64,000 bases of DNA from Nitrospira sp. (GCA_024760505.1 CP058931.1:3420001-3484000); one strand, 5' to 3'; shown: positions 46,748-55,975, numbered from the stretch's first letter. Numbers and translations: made by a program. The notes: a model not told the origin generated them from the letters alone.

Positions 46748-47297
46748 AAAACTTTGCTCTTGGATACCCCCCAGCTTGCTGGGGGGAGGAAAAGAGCAAG
46801 CCCGCGAAGCGGGCTGACTTTGGTATTCTTCCATGCATGAGTCTCAAACGAACCAGAGGCGCTGTTTACGATCTCAAGTATCATGTGGTGTGGGTGCCTA
46901 AATATCGTCGGATGGTTCTGGGCGAGCGAGTAGCGAATCGGTTGAAGGGGATTTTTCAGGAGATTGCCGAACGGTATGGCTTTGAGATTGATACCCAAGA
47001 AGTAATGGAGGATCATGTGCATATATTTCTTTCGGTCCCACCACGCTATAGTCCTGCCCAAGTAGCGCAGAGGTTGAAAAGTATTTCGGCCCGGAAAGTT
47101 TTCCAGGAGTTTCCCGAGGTGAAGCAGCAATTGTGGGGTGGGGAATTGTGGAACGATGGCTATTTTGTCCGAAGTGTAGGGGACCAAGTAACGGCAGAGG
47201 TGATTCGTCGGTATATCAAGCATCAACATGATCCCAAACAACTGAAATTAGATTTCTAAATCTTAAATGCCTCCCAGCTTGCTGGGGGGTTCTTTAC
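46748..47297 (+). mobile_element. IS200/IS605-family element
   Basis: Boundaries are inferred from the restored host frame: the host keeps TTCAT at 46743-46747 and resumes at TGACGG. Subterminal hairpins typical of the family are present: CCCCCCAGC/GCTGGGGGG at 46767-46786 and CCTCCCAGC/GCTGGGGGG at 47270-47289. These are recognised as single-stranded folds by TnpA. There is no target duplication, as expected for this mechanism, and no tnpB. Confidence 0.8.
46837..47259 (+). CDS. tnpA: IS200-type transposase, HUH/Y1 family
   Basis: A complete 140-residue Y1 transposase. The metal-binding HUH motif is VMEDHVHIFLSVPP and the catalytic tyrosine lies in the C-terminal helix VTAEVIRRYIKHQ. The N-terminal YDLKYHVVWVPKYRR is typical. 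All key residues are present, so the element may be active and able to excise cleanly, which would restore the DsbA-like gene. Confidence 0.93.
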   Translation: MSLKRTRGAVYDLKYHVVWVPKYRRMVLGERVANRLKGIFQEIAERYGFEIDTQEVMEDHVHIFLSVPPRYSPAQVAQRLKSISARKVFQEFPEVKQQLWGGELWNDGYFVRSVGDQVTAEVIRRYIKHQHDPKQLKLDF

Positions 47298-47828
47298 TGA
47301 CGGTGTTTCCTGTACTTAAACGTGAGTATATCGATACAGGAAAAGTTCGGTATGTCTTCAGAGATTTTCCTTTGACCAGTATTCATCAACAGGCAGAAAA
47401 GGCTCATGAAAGCGCGCACTGCGCCGGGGAATCCAATAAATACTGGGAAATGCATGATATGTTGTTTGAAAAGCAGAATGATCTCATGGTTCCCTCGTTG
47501 AAACAATATGCGGAGGAAATCGGACTGGATTCCACGACGTTCGAGGAATGCTTAGATAGCGGGAAATACCAAGTTGCTATTCAGAAGGACGTTGATGATG
47601 GCGGAGCTGCGGGAATTAGAGGAACCCCATCATTTTTTGTCGGGAAAAGTGGTTCAGGAGATTCTATAACCGGTACGATCATTCGTGGTGCTCAACCGCT
47701 GGTGAATTTTCAAACCATCATCAATCAGCTCCTGAGTGATCATGCGTCGGACGTTGGTGTCTCCCCTGAATCCGATGAAAGTCCACCCGCTCGGCTACCT
47801 TAAGCCCTTAATGGAGGCTGTTCGGTCA

Positions 47829-47850
47829 TTCACTCACTCACTCACTCACT
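47829..47850. repeat. Short tandem CACT repeat
   Basis: Five perfect CACT units follow TTCGGTCATT, 25 bases after the DsbA-like stop. Short tandem repeats can change length by slippage, but no gene starts close enough to suggest a regulatory role. Confidence 0.6.
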
Positions 47851-47971
47851 CGTGAGTTCACTTTCCCCAAGTAACCAACTTACCCAATTCGTTATCAATA
47901 GGCCAAACTCACGTCGTTCGGTCGAATAGGGCCTTGGTATGCTCATCTATTTTTACCAACCAATAAACATT

Positions 47972-48229
47972 CTAGTTGCTGGCGCCTTTCAACCGATTCA
48001 ATCGATCTTCTTTTAATTCAATCCAGAGCGACTTCTCTCTCTCCCCGGTCACGGAACCGGGTTTGAAGCCTTTGCCTTTTTTGACGAATTTCCGCAACGT
48101 ATAAATCACCTCGCCTTTGCCGCTTTTTCGCAAGTCACTAAACCACAAGGTCAACACCGCCGCATTCTTCAAGGTCTCCGGAGGAAGCTTCAAGGTAGGG
48201 AAGGCCTCTATTGGCAGGGTTAGTTTCAT
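47972..48229 (-). pseudogene. Duplicate of the 3' end of rqcH
   Basis: Codons for PPETLKNAAVLTLWFSDLRK and FKPGSVTGEREKSLWIELKE to the stop repeat the last ~75 codons of the gene at 48927 with about 90 percent DNA identity. The upstream residues (MKLTLPIEAFPTLK) do not belong to the family. It encodes only the tail of the NFACT-R domain and should have no function. Between this copy and the real gene lies the Uma2 gene. Confidence 0.8.
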
Positions 48230-48255
48230 TGACAGGATGGAAGGAGATTCCTAAT

Positions 48256-48783
48256 ATGAAGGCCATGTCGGACATTGCTACCGTTCTCTCACCAGAAGAA
48301 TTAGCCCAAATCTGGGCTGAGCTCGCGCAGAATGATCAGCTTCCTGATTGGTATGAACTCACCGAACATGGAGAACTGATCATGGGTCCCAAACCCAGTA
48401 ACCGACATCAGGTTATTTGCGCTGAGGTTGCCTATCAACTGCGCGCACAACTTGGGGGAAAAGCGGTCCCCGAAGCCGCCGTCCTCACCACATCAGCAGG
48501 TGTTCGGGTTCCTGATATTGTCTGGATGCCCGAAGACAAATGGAAGGTCGTGACAATCGAGGAGGGCTTAGTCCACGCTCCTGATTTCGTCGTTGAGGTG
48601 CTGTCACCTGGGAATCGGCAGGTCGAAATCAACTATAAAGTCCAAGCCTATCTTGCTTCGGGTATTCAGGAAGTTCTCGTGGTTGGGCTCAACGGGACTC
48701 TCGAGTTCTATCGCCAAGATGGGGTGCATACGACCTCTTCGTTCAACGTCAAGCTCTCACTTCCCCCGCACCTCTTTCAATAA
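48256..48783 (+). CDS. Uma2-family (DUF820) restriction-endonuclease-fold protein
   Basis: This 175-residue protein starts at ATG 48256 behind GGAAGGAG. Family features are YELTEHGELIMGPKPSNRHQ near the start, then a PD-(D/E)XK-like core with VRVPDIVWM (Asp), FVVEVLSPGNRQ (Glu) and INYKVQAYLASGIQEVLVV (Lys). Uma2 proteins are very abundant in cyanobacteria and some other phyla. Nuclease activity is assumed from fold and their biological role is unclear. It sits between the rqcH gene and a copied rqcH end, which suggests arrival by a local insertion event. Confidence 0.8.
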   Translation: MKAMSDIATVLSPEELAQIWAELAQNDQLPDWYELTEHGELIMGPKPSNRHQVICAEVAYQLRAQLGGKAVPEAAVLTTSAGVRVPDIVWMPEDKWKVVTIEEGLVHAPDFVVEVLSPGNRQVEINYKVQAYLASGIQEVLVVGLNGTLEFYRQDGVHTTSSFNVKLSLPPHLFQ

Positions 48784-48926
48784 TAACGAGAGAACATCAG
48801 ATGATCACTTCCTGAGCGAGCCCCCGAGTGGGTGTATCGGGGAATTTTAGGCAGACCTCAGGTCTCTTTCTTTGCGCACCACTCCTGTTTTTTATTTCCA
48901 TCACGTGAGCAGATTGAGGCCTGATA

Positions 48927-50456
48927 TTAGGAAGAGAGTCCTTTCAACCGATTCAATCGATCTTCTTTCAATTCAATCCAGAGCGACTTCTCTCTCTCCA
49001 CGGTCACGGAACCGGGTTTGAAGCCTTTGCCTTTCCTGACGAATTTCCGCAACGTGTAAATCACTTCCCCTTTGCCGCTTTTTCGCAAGTCACTAAACCA
49101 CAGGGTCAGCGTCGCCGCATCCTTTAATGTCTCCGGAGGCACCATGGCGCCCTTCTCCAAGCGGACAACCACGTGTGAGCCCGGTGTTCCTCGAGCATGA
49201 AGCCAGAGATCATCCGGATTGGCGACCTTCAATGTCAGATGATCATTATCCTTCGCCGTTTTTCCGACTAAAATAGGAAGCCCATCGGCAGAGGTATACG
49301 TCCGGTAGCCCTGGGCTGGAGCCGGTCGGCCTTTGGATACCCCCGTCCCCTGGGGAATCGAGGAACCTAGTTTTTTCTTCGTTCTTGGCAAATCCTCAGG
49401 ATCCACAATCCCTTGTTCTAGCTGAGCCAATTTCGCCTCCAATCGGGCCACTTCCTGTTGGGCCTGGTCCACACGGGGTTGGAGATGTTCCTGAGCCCCG
49501 ATATATTTATGATATTTCCGAAAGTAATCTTCCATGTTCCACACCGCATCCTTAGCCGGGTCAAGCGGGAGCGTCAGGGTGGGTAAGGCGGGATCATAAT
49601 AATCAACCATGGCGATGCTCTCCTGTCCCTTTTTGATTTCATGGAGATGACTTTTCAACAGTTCTCCATACCGGGCATATTCCCGAAACCGCTCGGTCTT
49701 TTTGAAATCTTCTTGTAACGCCTGAATTTTTCTTTTGGCATGTTTCAGTGCTTTTCGAACCTGCGCCAGTTGCTGCTCAAGAATGGTTTCCCGGCCTTCC
49801 TCCTGTTCTCGTTTGTCATATCGGGCTTCCAGTTCCGCCGATACCGGAAACATTTCGCCAAAGGTACCTGTTCCCTGAGTGGCAGCTTCAGAAAGCGGTT
49901 CACGAATTTTTCCTTCCTGCTGGATAACGATCTCGTCCTGAAAGATGCGACCATCCATGGCGGAGGAAGGGAGAGCCTCCGAGGAGGGCACCGGTCGCAA
50001 CGTTGGAGGTGTATAGCGCTCTCCCGCCTTCACGCGGGAATCCCGTAAGGATCTCAAGACCAGTTTTTTCTCATTTAGGACATGCACATTTGCCTGATTG
50101 CCGGTCAACGCAATTACCAAAACGGACAACTGCCCGGCTTTGGCTATTGTGATAAACACAATCCGGTCTCCCGGCTCTTGGCTGATCTCCGCAATGCGTC
50201 CACCCTCCACATGAGAACGTAGAAAGGCACAAAAGGGCGGGGGAGTCTGCGGATTCTCAAACTTCTGAGAGGTCAGATGCAGGCGGGCAAACCGGGCATC
50301 CGCGCACACAAGTAAGTGGCTTGTCTGTCCCTGGGCGCGAATATCGAGGGTTAAGGTCAAGTCCCGGGGTTGGTGGATTTTCTGAACAAACCCACCGACC
50401 AGAGCTTTGCGTAATTCCCTGACAATGGACTCACATTCAGAAAGGGAAAGAGCCAT
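48927..50456 (-). CDS. rqcH: Rqc2 homolog RqcH / NFACT-family protein
   Basis: A 509-residue protein with the family order: NFACT-N (residues 1-~150; LVGGFVQKIHQPRDLTLTLD, LHLTSQKFENPQTPPPFCAF), a shortened middle, a coiled coil (~225-350; LAQVRKALKHAKRKIQALQE) and the NFACT-R domain (~385-500; YRTYTSADGLPILVGKTAKD, NPDDLWLHARGTPGSHVVVR). RqcH binds stalled 50S subunits and adds C-terminal alanine tails to nascent chains for degradation. The first NFACT-N residues lack the D-R pair typical of glycosylase-like members, so exact activity is inferred. It is slightly short of the usual 550-570. Confidence 0.85.
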   Translation of the reverse strand: MALSLSECESIVRELRKALVGGFVQKIHQPRDLTLTLDIRAQGQTSHLLVCADARFARLHLTSQKFENPQTPPPFCAFLRSHVEGGRIAEISQEPGDRIVFITIAKAGQLSVLVIALTGNQANVHVLNEKKLVLRSLRDSRVKAGERYTPPTLRPVPSSEALPSSAMDGRIFQDEIVIQQEGKIREPLSEAATQGTGTFGEMFPVSAELEARYDKREQEEGRETILEQQLAQVRKALKHAKRKIQALQEDFKKTERFREYARYGELLKSHLHEIKKGQESIAMVDYYDPALPTLTLPLDPAKDAVWNMEDYFRKYHKYIGAQEHLQPRVDQAQQEVARLEAKLAQLEQGIVDPEDLPRTKKKLGSSIPQGTGVSKGRPAPAQGYRTYTSADGLPILVGKTAKDNDHLTLKVANPDDLWLHARGTPGSHVVVRLEKGAMVPPETLKDAATLTLWFSDLRKSGKGEVIYTLRKFVRKGKGFKPGSVTVEREKSLWIELKEDRLNRLKGLSS

Positions 50457-50690
50457 AGTTGAATTTTACCGGATCAAAAAAGAGGAGTCACAGCAGATAT
50501 GAATGTTGTATTGTTTCAGGAAGTTGACGGACAATACACTTCCCATTTTCCAAGAGAGTATTCACGCGGGGGAGAGGTATAAATTAATGGTTCTTCCGAG
50601 TTTAGTGTGGGCAAACCCCTCGGCCAATGCTTGAGACCATGAGCTACACATTCTCCCCTTTGTAAGCAACTGTCTTCAATGTCAACTCGC
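50457..50690. other. Gap between rqcH and IS110, probable IS110 end
   Basis: About 230 bases without a gene. Part of it should be the non-coding end of the IS110 element, which has no terminal inverted repeats, so the exact border cannot be read from one copy. Confidence 0.4.
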
Positions 50691-51632
50691 CTAACTACGT
50701 ATCTCTAACCACTTCGTCTTATGCTGGACCATTGCATTCAGAATTGTCAGCAACTTTCGCATGCAGGCGACCAACGCCACTTTTTTCCGTTTGCCCGCCA
50801 TGAGGAGCCGGTAATAGAAGACCGCAATCACCGGATTGCATTTGGTGGCCACGAGTGTCGCCATATACAGTGCGGTGCGCACAGGGGCCCGTCCGCCCCA
50901 ACACGTTCGATGCCCGCGCCGGGTGCCACTGTCCTGATTAAAAGGCGCGATTCCTACGAGGGCCGCAATTTGCCGACGGGACAAGGTCCCCAACTCCGGC
51001 AGATCGGCCAGCAGGGTCCGACTCAGCACAGGGCCCACGCCGGGCACACTCTGCAGAAGGTCTTCGTGCTCCTGCCAGACGGGACTTTGCCGGATCGTCG
51101 TGGTGAACTCGGTATCCAGGGTAGCCAATTGGCGCTCCAACCAACCGAGATGCTTCTGAATGCTCTGGCGAATGGGTGGTGTGGCCAGGTGCCGGCGATG
51201 TTTCTCATCGGTGATCATCGCCACCAGTTGTCGCCGACGGGCCAGCAAGGCGGCCAACGCCGCCGTGGCTTGATCGGGCTGGGTCCGCAGGGCGGGTTGC
51301 ACGCGAGCCGCAAAGAGAGCCAGCAGGCGGGCGTCAATCGCATCGGTCTTGGCCAACTGCCCCGTCGCTTTGGCAAAGGCGCGCACCTGCCGCGGATTGA
51401 CCACAATGATCGGCAACCCCGCGTCCACCAACAGGCGCACCACGAGCTGTTCATATCCGCCCGTGGCCTCCACCACGATCCGAGTAGGCCGCACGCGATG
51501 CAGCTGCCTGAGCAGGGGCTGCAGGCCGGCCTCCGTATTGTCGACGGTCACAATCGGCTCGGTGGGCGAGAGCGCCACATCCAGTTTGGCTTTCGCCACA
51601 TCAATGCCTACACAGCACGGTGTCAGTTCCAT
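50691..51632 (-). CDS. IS110-family transposase (DEDD recombinase)
   Basis: I start it at the ATG for MELTPCCVGIDVAKAKLDVA, giving 313 residues. The RuvC-like DEDD core is seen in GIDVAKAKLDV (Asp), RIVVEATGGYEQ (Glu) and AKTDAIDARLLALFA (two Asp). The C-terminal part has LLQSVPGVGPVLSRTLLADL, then IAALVGIAPFNQDSGTRRGH, the Tnp_20 domain with its conserved serine region. No lesion is visible. The frame stays open for another 69 codons upstream (to 51839), but those encode an Arg/Pro-rich stretch unlike the family. Confidence 0.9.
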   Translation of the reverse strand: MELTPCCVGIDVAKAKLDVALSPTEPIVTVDNTEAGLQPLLRQLHRVRPTRIVVEATGGYEQLVVRLLVDAGLPIIVVNPRQVRAFAKATGQLAKTDAIDARLLALFAARVQPALRTQPDQATAALAALLARRRQLVAMITDEKHRRHLATPPIRQSIQKHLGWLERQLATLDTEFTTTIRQSPVWQEHEDLLQSVPGVGPVLSRTLLADLPELGTLSRRQIAALVGIAPFNQDSGTRRGHRTCWGGRAPVRTALYMATLVATKCNPVIAVFYYRLLMAGKRKKVALVACMRKLLTILNAMVQHKTKWLEIRS

Positions 51633-51850
51633 CAGGACCTCCTCCCGGTTCATGCCTCCCGCGAACGCGCCCAGCCTTGTCGATACGGGCTTCAATGGCC
51701 CAGGCAACTGTACGGGCTGATACGGAGGCGGAGCCTGACGCACCAAGCTTACAACCGGTCTTCTCTGACCAAAGGGGAGTCGGGCTGTCAGGCTCCAGGG
51801 TGAATAAAGAGACAACCATCGTCTTTGAGATTCTTTCATGATACAAGGGG
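51633..51850 (-). ncRNA. Candidate IS110 bridge-RNA region
   Basis: IS110 elements of the IS621 type encode a structured bridge RNA in the non-coding segment just upstream of the transposase. The matching segment here is 51633 to about 51850 on the minus strand. Its unusually long open frame with no protein-family similarity fits an RNA rather than a coding constraint. I did not fold it, and boundaries are approximate. This is inference from family knowledge. Confidence 0.35.
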
Positions 51851-51959
51851 TTTCATTTAAAAGAGGGAAAAGGTGAGGTAGAGATTCAGGTGTGTGCCCA
51901 TGTCATTGCGCCAGCAGCCCTTGCGACAAATTGGCATCTGGCGTTTCTACCTCCCCTCG

Positions 51960-51980
51960 CCCCTCCTTACAAAGGAGGGG
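51960..51980 (+). terminator. Hairpin with T tract
   Basis: CCCCTCCTT pairs with AAGGAGGGG across the three-base loop ACA and GTTTTTC follows. It has the form of an intrinsic terminator for rightward transcription, but no rightward gene precedes it closely. Similar hairpins occur as dispersed intergenic repeats in many genomes, so that is the other reading. Confidence 0.5.
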
Positions 51981-52076
51981 GTTTTTCTCACAAATCCATA
52001 TTATCCGAACAACCCACACTAATTTCTGAAGAGCCAAGGGATATATTGGGCATCAGACCGGTGGGGACACCATCCC

Positions 52077-52934
52077 TTATTCTGGATTCTTTCCGACCAA
52101 ATAGGCAATCCATGAGGGGTCGGAATCACCTTTCTCGACGCGATGATACGTACCGGTCCCTTCATTCGCTTCTGCATTGAGGCCTTCCCAGAGAAAGTGC
52201 ACGTCCTCAAAACCGGCCTCTTGCAGGAGTTCCGTGACTTCGGGAATCGTCCACAAGCGCCAATCATAGACAAAGGCATTCCGAAGCTCACTGCCATCGC
52301 GGAAGAGAAAATGAATCCGGGTGGTACAGAAATACGTGGAGGGTTCAAAGACATCCTGATCCCACACGAAGATGAAATCGCCAATGCCGTCGTCAGCGGG
52401 ATTGGCGATGTCTCGATGCTCCTCTTGTTCCACCTGCGTTTCGCTGCCCCCCCAGATATCCAGCACAAACACCCCGCCGGGCTGAAGCGACCGCCTGGCA
52501 TTCATGAAGTATTGTAAAAGGGTCGGGCGATCACGGAACACCATATAACTAAAATTCATGGCGACGGTGAGTTGCGAGAGGGGATGATGGACGTTTAAGA
52601 CATTGTCATTAACGAGAGTGAGCCGCTGCTGTTGGTCAGGAGTCAGATGAGAAACGTTGTGTTTGATACCCCAATTCAGCGTAGGCCAATCCAGGTCAAT
52701 TCCCATGGCATGATTGTCGGGATGCCGGGTCACGAAATGGGAGGATAAAAAGGCGGTTCCGCAGAAATCCTCACGAAACTGGCGAAGGGGAGTGTTGGTA
52801 TAGCTCTCGAAATATTCGGTGAGGAACGGTATATCCACTTCAGGGCTTTGCACGCTCTTTTGGTAAAGAAGATGGGCATCGGCCAATTGCGCCATTGAAA
52901 CTGGTTGGGGAGAGTCATATTCGGGAGAAGTCAT
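52077..52934 (-). CDS. Class I SAM-dependent methyltransferase
   Basis: This 285-residue protein has a Rossmann methyltransferase core: motif I region FREDFCGTAFLSSHFVTRHP, acidic loop AMGIDLDWPTLNWG, motif post-I LVNDNVLNVHHP, and LTVAMNFSYMVFRDRPTLLQ and LQPGGVFVLDIWGG as motifs III/IV. The glycine-rich loop is reduced to CGTAF. The C-terminal half (YFCTTRIHFLFRDGSELRNA, FVYDWRLWTIPEVTELLQEA) fits small-molecule methyltransferases. The substrate is unknown. It stands alone between IS110 and a rightward gene. Confidence 0.8.
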   Translation of the reverse strand: MTSPEYDSPQPVSMAQLADAHLLYQKSVQSPEVDIPFLTEYFESYTNTPLRQFREDFCGTAFLSSHFVTRHPDNHAMGIDLDWPTLNWGIKHNVSHLTPDQQQRLTLVNDNVLNVHHPLSQLTVAMNFSYMVFRDRPTLLQYFMNARRSLQPGGVFVLDIWGGSETQVEQEEHRDIANPADDGIGDFIFVWDQDVFEPSTYFCTTRIHFLFRDGSELRNAFVYDWRLWTIPEVTELLQEAGFEDVHFLWEGLNAEANEGTGTYHRVEKGDSDPSWIAYLVGKNPE

Positions 52935-53290
52935 TAAAACCTCGTTTCGATTTAGAGAGTGAATTTATTTTGAGATTTCGCCAAACAGTCGGGTGGGGTA
53001 TGATTGAAATCCGGAAACTCTCAAATTATTGCTCGTTGTGCTGGTCAATATTACGTGAATGCGGTGGTCTCTTTCTAGGGATATGGCCCAGGAACGGTTG
53101 AATCTCCTTATACTCGTTCCATGTGCACACTTGTTTCCCCTTTATGAAAGCCATGATTACTGGGAGGAAGGAAGGAGAAAAGGGATGTTGCACATCACCT
53201 GTTCCCATTGAATACGCTGGCATCCAACTGGGCGGTTCATTGTTACCGTTGATTCTTTGGTTTCCCACAAGATCGAAAAGGAAAATTTTC

Positions 53291-53650
53291 ATGGATGGTA
53301 CATCGGTAGCTATTATTGCAAGCGGGGTAGTAGTGGGTATGGGTGCCTCCTTCACCGGGCTCGGTGGCGGATTCTTGATGGTCCCCCTGCTCTTATTTCT
53401 CGGTTTCACAGCACAAAAAGCCGTTGGCACCTCATTCGTCGGGATCCTGGTGATTGCGGTCTCGGCCTTGATTGCCCACGGGAGGATGGCTCATGTGGAT
53501 TACAAATATGGCCTCCTGCTCGGTTTGGGCGGAATCATCGGGGCACAAATCGGTGCACGCCTTGTCGAAGGTGTTCCCACGGACATGTTCAAGAAAATTT
53601 TTGCAGTCATTCTCATTGGTTTGGCCATTTATCTCTTTGTGAAGAAATAG
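53291..53650 (+). CDS. Half-size TauE/SafE-family membrane transporter
   Basis: Starting at ATG 53291, the product has 119 residues and covers one repeat of the TauE/SafE fold: VAIIASGVVVGMGASFTGLG, GGFLMVPLLLFLGFTAQKAV, GTSFVGILVIAVSALIAHGR, then YGLLLGLGGIIGAQIGARLV and a last membrane helix. Full family members are about 250 residues with two such repeats, so this single-repeat form would have to dimerise. The family exports sulfite, sulfoacetate and related anions. The longer upstream frame to 53123 has no family character. Confidence 0.75.
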   Translation: MDGTSVAIIASGVVVGMGASFTGLGGGFLMVPLLLFLGFTAQKAVGTSFVGILVIAVSALIAHGRMAHVDYKYGLLLGLGGIIGAQIGARLVEGVPTDMFKKIFAVILIGLAIYLFVKK

Positions 53651-53998
53651 GACCCAGTCGAGACACCATCCCATCACCAGGGGACATTGTTTCCGTACGT
53701 CGTTGGGTTTTCGCTACCGGATATTCAGTGAACGGTAAAATCCATTTTTGCTGAAATAGCTATTTTCATTACATGCCACTTGCCAATACATCATACTAAA
53801 TAGTAACTATGAATGGGGTGGCTTCTCTTGGGTTGCATGTTTGATTTCAGAAGGCATGAATCTTTGTCAGTGGTGATGAGGTTCCCCATGATAGATTTTT
53901 GAGGACCGACGCCACAGCCTCATGTCTGTGGGGGCCGGCCAATGTGACGCAACAACCACGACATTCCAGTATGCCATTGTGTTTGCGGAAAGACCCTA
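53651..53998. other. Gap before the antiporter gene
   Basis: About 350 bases with no supported gene and no clear hairpin. It must include the promoter of the antiporter. Confidence 0.4.
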
Positions 53999-55975
53999 AT
54001 GATTGAGCCGATTTTTCTCCAGTCCCTTTTTTTACTCGGAACAGCCGTAGTCGTTGTGGTTGGATTCCACAGACTCCATATCCCTTCGCCACTTGCCTAT
54101 CTGCTCGTTGGCGTGTTGCTTGGTTCATACACCCCGGGGCCGGTCATCGAGGCACAACCGGTTCGTGCCCTGGCAGAATTCGGGATTGTCTTCTTATTGT
54201 TTACGATCGGCCTGAATTTTTCGATGCCGCAAATCCATGCCTTGCGTCATCAGTTACTGGGTCTGGGAACGGGGCAGGTCCTGCTCACGACGATCGCGGT
54301 GGGTCTCCTGGCTTGGCTGGTGGACTTACCCATTGCCGCCGCCTTTGTCGTGGGAGCGGTTTTCGCGCAGTCCTCCACGACGATTATCAGCAAGCAACTC
54401 ATCGAACAGGGCGAGGAGCATAGTCGGCACGGACGATTGGGGATCGCCATGTCCGTTTTTCAGGATGTGACAGCCGTCCCATTCGTGGTCGTCATTCCTG
54501 TGCTCGCTATGGCTAATACGGAGGTTGTGGTTCTGGCCGGTTCACTCGGGATGGCGTTTGCGAAGGCAGCCCTGGCGTTCGGCCTGGTCTTTCTGGCCGG
54601 ACGATGGGTGATGCGTCCCTTATTTTATCTGGTTGCAGAGCTACGTTCCACGGAAGTGTTCACCCTGACAGTCCTGTTTGTTTCATTGGTTTCGGCATGG
54701 ACTACGAGTAGTCTTGGCCTTTCTATGGCTTTCGGTGCCTTCCTGGCAGGGATGATGTTGGGTGAGACCGAATTCCGACATCAGGTGGAATCTACGATTC
54801 GCCCTTTCCGCGATGTGTTGCTGGGTCTGTTCTTTATCGGGATCGGCATGCTGGTCGACCCGTCGTCAATCCCGGGCATCTGGCATTGGGCATTAATGGG
54901 CGCCACGGTCTTATTGCTCATCAAGGCAGCCCTGGTGGCGCTGATGGTACGATTATCGGGTATGGATACCTTGACTGCCTGGCGGACCGGATGGCTATTG
55001 GCGGTGGGAGGTGAATTCGGGTTTGCTCTGCTCTCCATTGCACTGGATGTGGGGGTGATCCAAGCAAAAATCGGTCAGATTGTGTTGACCTCTGTGTTAT
55101 TTTCTATGATTGTTGCCCCCTTTCTCATTCGGTATAACCAGGTGCTTGCCCGCTGGTGCGCACCTCGTCCGGCCCGGGAGGGGAAGGATGCGGTGCCCCA
55201 AGTCCGTATCGATACCCTCGGGCCTCTTCGGGATCATGTCATCATTTGCGGGTACGGGCGCATCGGTCAGAGTGTGGCCCATCTTCTCGAAGAAGAAAAA
55301 ATTCCTTATGTGGCATTGGATCTGGATTCGTCCAGAGTAAAGGACGCGAATATCGCCGGCGAGGGCGTCTTTTACGGGGATGCTTCGGAACGCACGATTC
55401 TGGAGGGGATTGGTGTCGGCACGGCCCGGCTGGTCGTGATCGCCCACGCCGATGTGGCCTCCGCTCATAAAACGCTACATCACCTTCGCGCCTTACGTCC
55501 GGATCTTCCGATCATGGTCCGCACTCGCGATGAAACCCATGTCGATGAATTGCGTGCGGCTGGCGCGACGGAGGTGGTGCCCGAGACACTGGAAGCCGGT
55601 CTCATGATCGCCGCACATGCCTTGGTGTTGCTGAATGTGCCTATCTCCCGTGTGGCGCGCCGTATGCGGGAACAGCGAAATGGGCGGTATCATTTATTAC
55701 GGGAGTTTTTTCTGGGCGACAGCCTGCTGGCTGACACACGGGAAGAACACAACGTCGATCGCCTTCGCCCGGTGGTTCTGCCGCCGGACAGTTCTTTTGT
55801 GGGACGCACATTACATGAACTGAATCTCAATGGCGTCGCGATTGCCGCTTTGGTGCGGGAAGGGCAACGGCAGCTCATGCCGTCAGGTGAGACCAGGCTG
55901 GAGGCATGGGATGTCGTGGTGTTATTCGGCTCGCCTGATGATCTACAGCGCGCTGAACGCGCCCTGCTCGAATGA
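53999..55975 (+). CDS. Kef/CPA2-type cation-proton antiporter with RCK domains
   Basis: This 658-residue protein has a membrane domain of about twelve helices (1-~390) with the CPA2 features FGIVFLLFTIGLNFSMPQI, FAQSSTTIISKQLIEQGEEH and AFGAFLAGMMLGETEFRHQV. A cytoplasmic RCK-N domain (~413-535) with nucleotide-binding VIICGYGRIGQSVAHLLEEE and LDLDSSRVKDANIAGEGVFY follows. An RCK-C domain (~582-657; VVLPPDSSFVGRTLHELNLN, WDVVVLFGS) ends it. Such proteins exchange K+ or Na+ for protons and are gated by nucleotides or ligands bound to RCK. There is no KefF-type ancillary gene next to it, although wrbA, another flavodoxin-fold quinone reductase, lies 1.9 kb downstream. Confidence 0.88.
   Translation: MIEPIFLQSLFLLGTAVVVVVGFHRLHIPSPLAYLLVGVLLGSYTPGPVIEAQPVRALAEFGIVFLLFTIGLNFSMPQIHALRHQLLGLGTGQVLLTTIAVGLLAWLVDLPIAAAFVVGAVFAQSSTTIISKQLIEQGEEHSRHGRLGIAMSVFQDVTAVPFVVVIPVLAMANTEVVVLAGSLGMAFAKAALAFGLVFLAGRWVMRPLFYLVAELRSTEVFTLTVLFVSLVSAWTTSSLGLSMAFGAFLAGMMLGETEFRHQVESTIRPFRDVLLGLFFIGIGMLVDPSSIPGIWHWALMGATVLLLIKAALVALMVRLSGMDTLTAWRTGWLLAVGGEFGFALLSIALDVGVIQAKIGQIVLTSVLFSMIVAPFLIRYNQVLARWCAPRPAREGKDAVPQVRIDTLGPLRDHVIICGYGRIGQSVAHLLEEEKIPYVALDLDSSRVKDANIAGEGVFYGDASERTILEGIGVGTARLVVIAHADVASAHKTLHHLRALRPDLPIMVRTRDETHVDELRAAGATEVVPETLEAGLMIAAHALVLLNVPISRVARRMREQRNGRYHLLREFFLGDSLLADTREEHNVDRLRPVVLPPDSSFVGRTLHELNLNGVAIAALVREGQRQLMPSGETRLEAWDVVVLFGSPDDLQRAERALLE

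Larger units (their letters stand above)
46390..47803 (+). pseudogene. DsbA-family membrane-anchored thioredoxin-fold protein, split by IS200
   Basis: The first part (46390-46747) has an N-terminal membrane segment (LSGLIGLLVCVGVLLI), a coiled coil (VRALREDMEQVKKDLAEIK) and the start of a thioredoxin fold with the active site YQCPFCRRYS. An IS200-type element sits at 46748-47297. The second part resumes with LTVFPVLKREYIDTGKVRYV and FRDFPLTSIHQQAEKAHESA and has the cis-Pro loop IRGTPSFFVG. Removing exactly those 550 bases joins the halves in frame into 287 residues. The intact protein would be a periplasm-facing disulfide oxidoreductase. Confidence 0.85.

Noticed and set aside
50721..51803. 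360-codon forward frame opposite IS110
   Set aside because: Shadow of the transposase; no family similarity and GC-driven openness.
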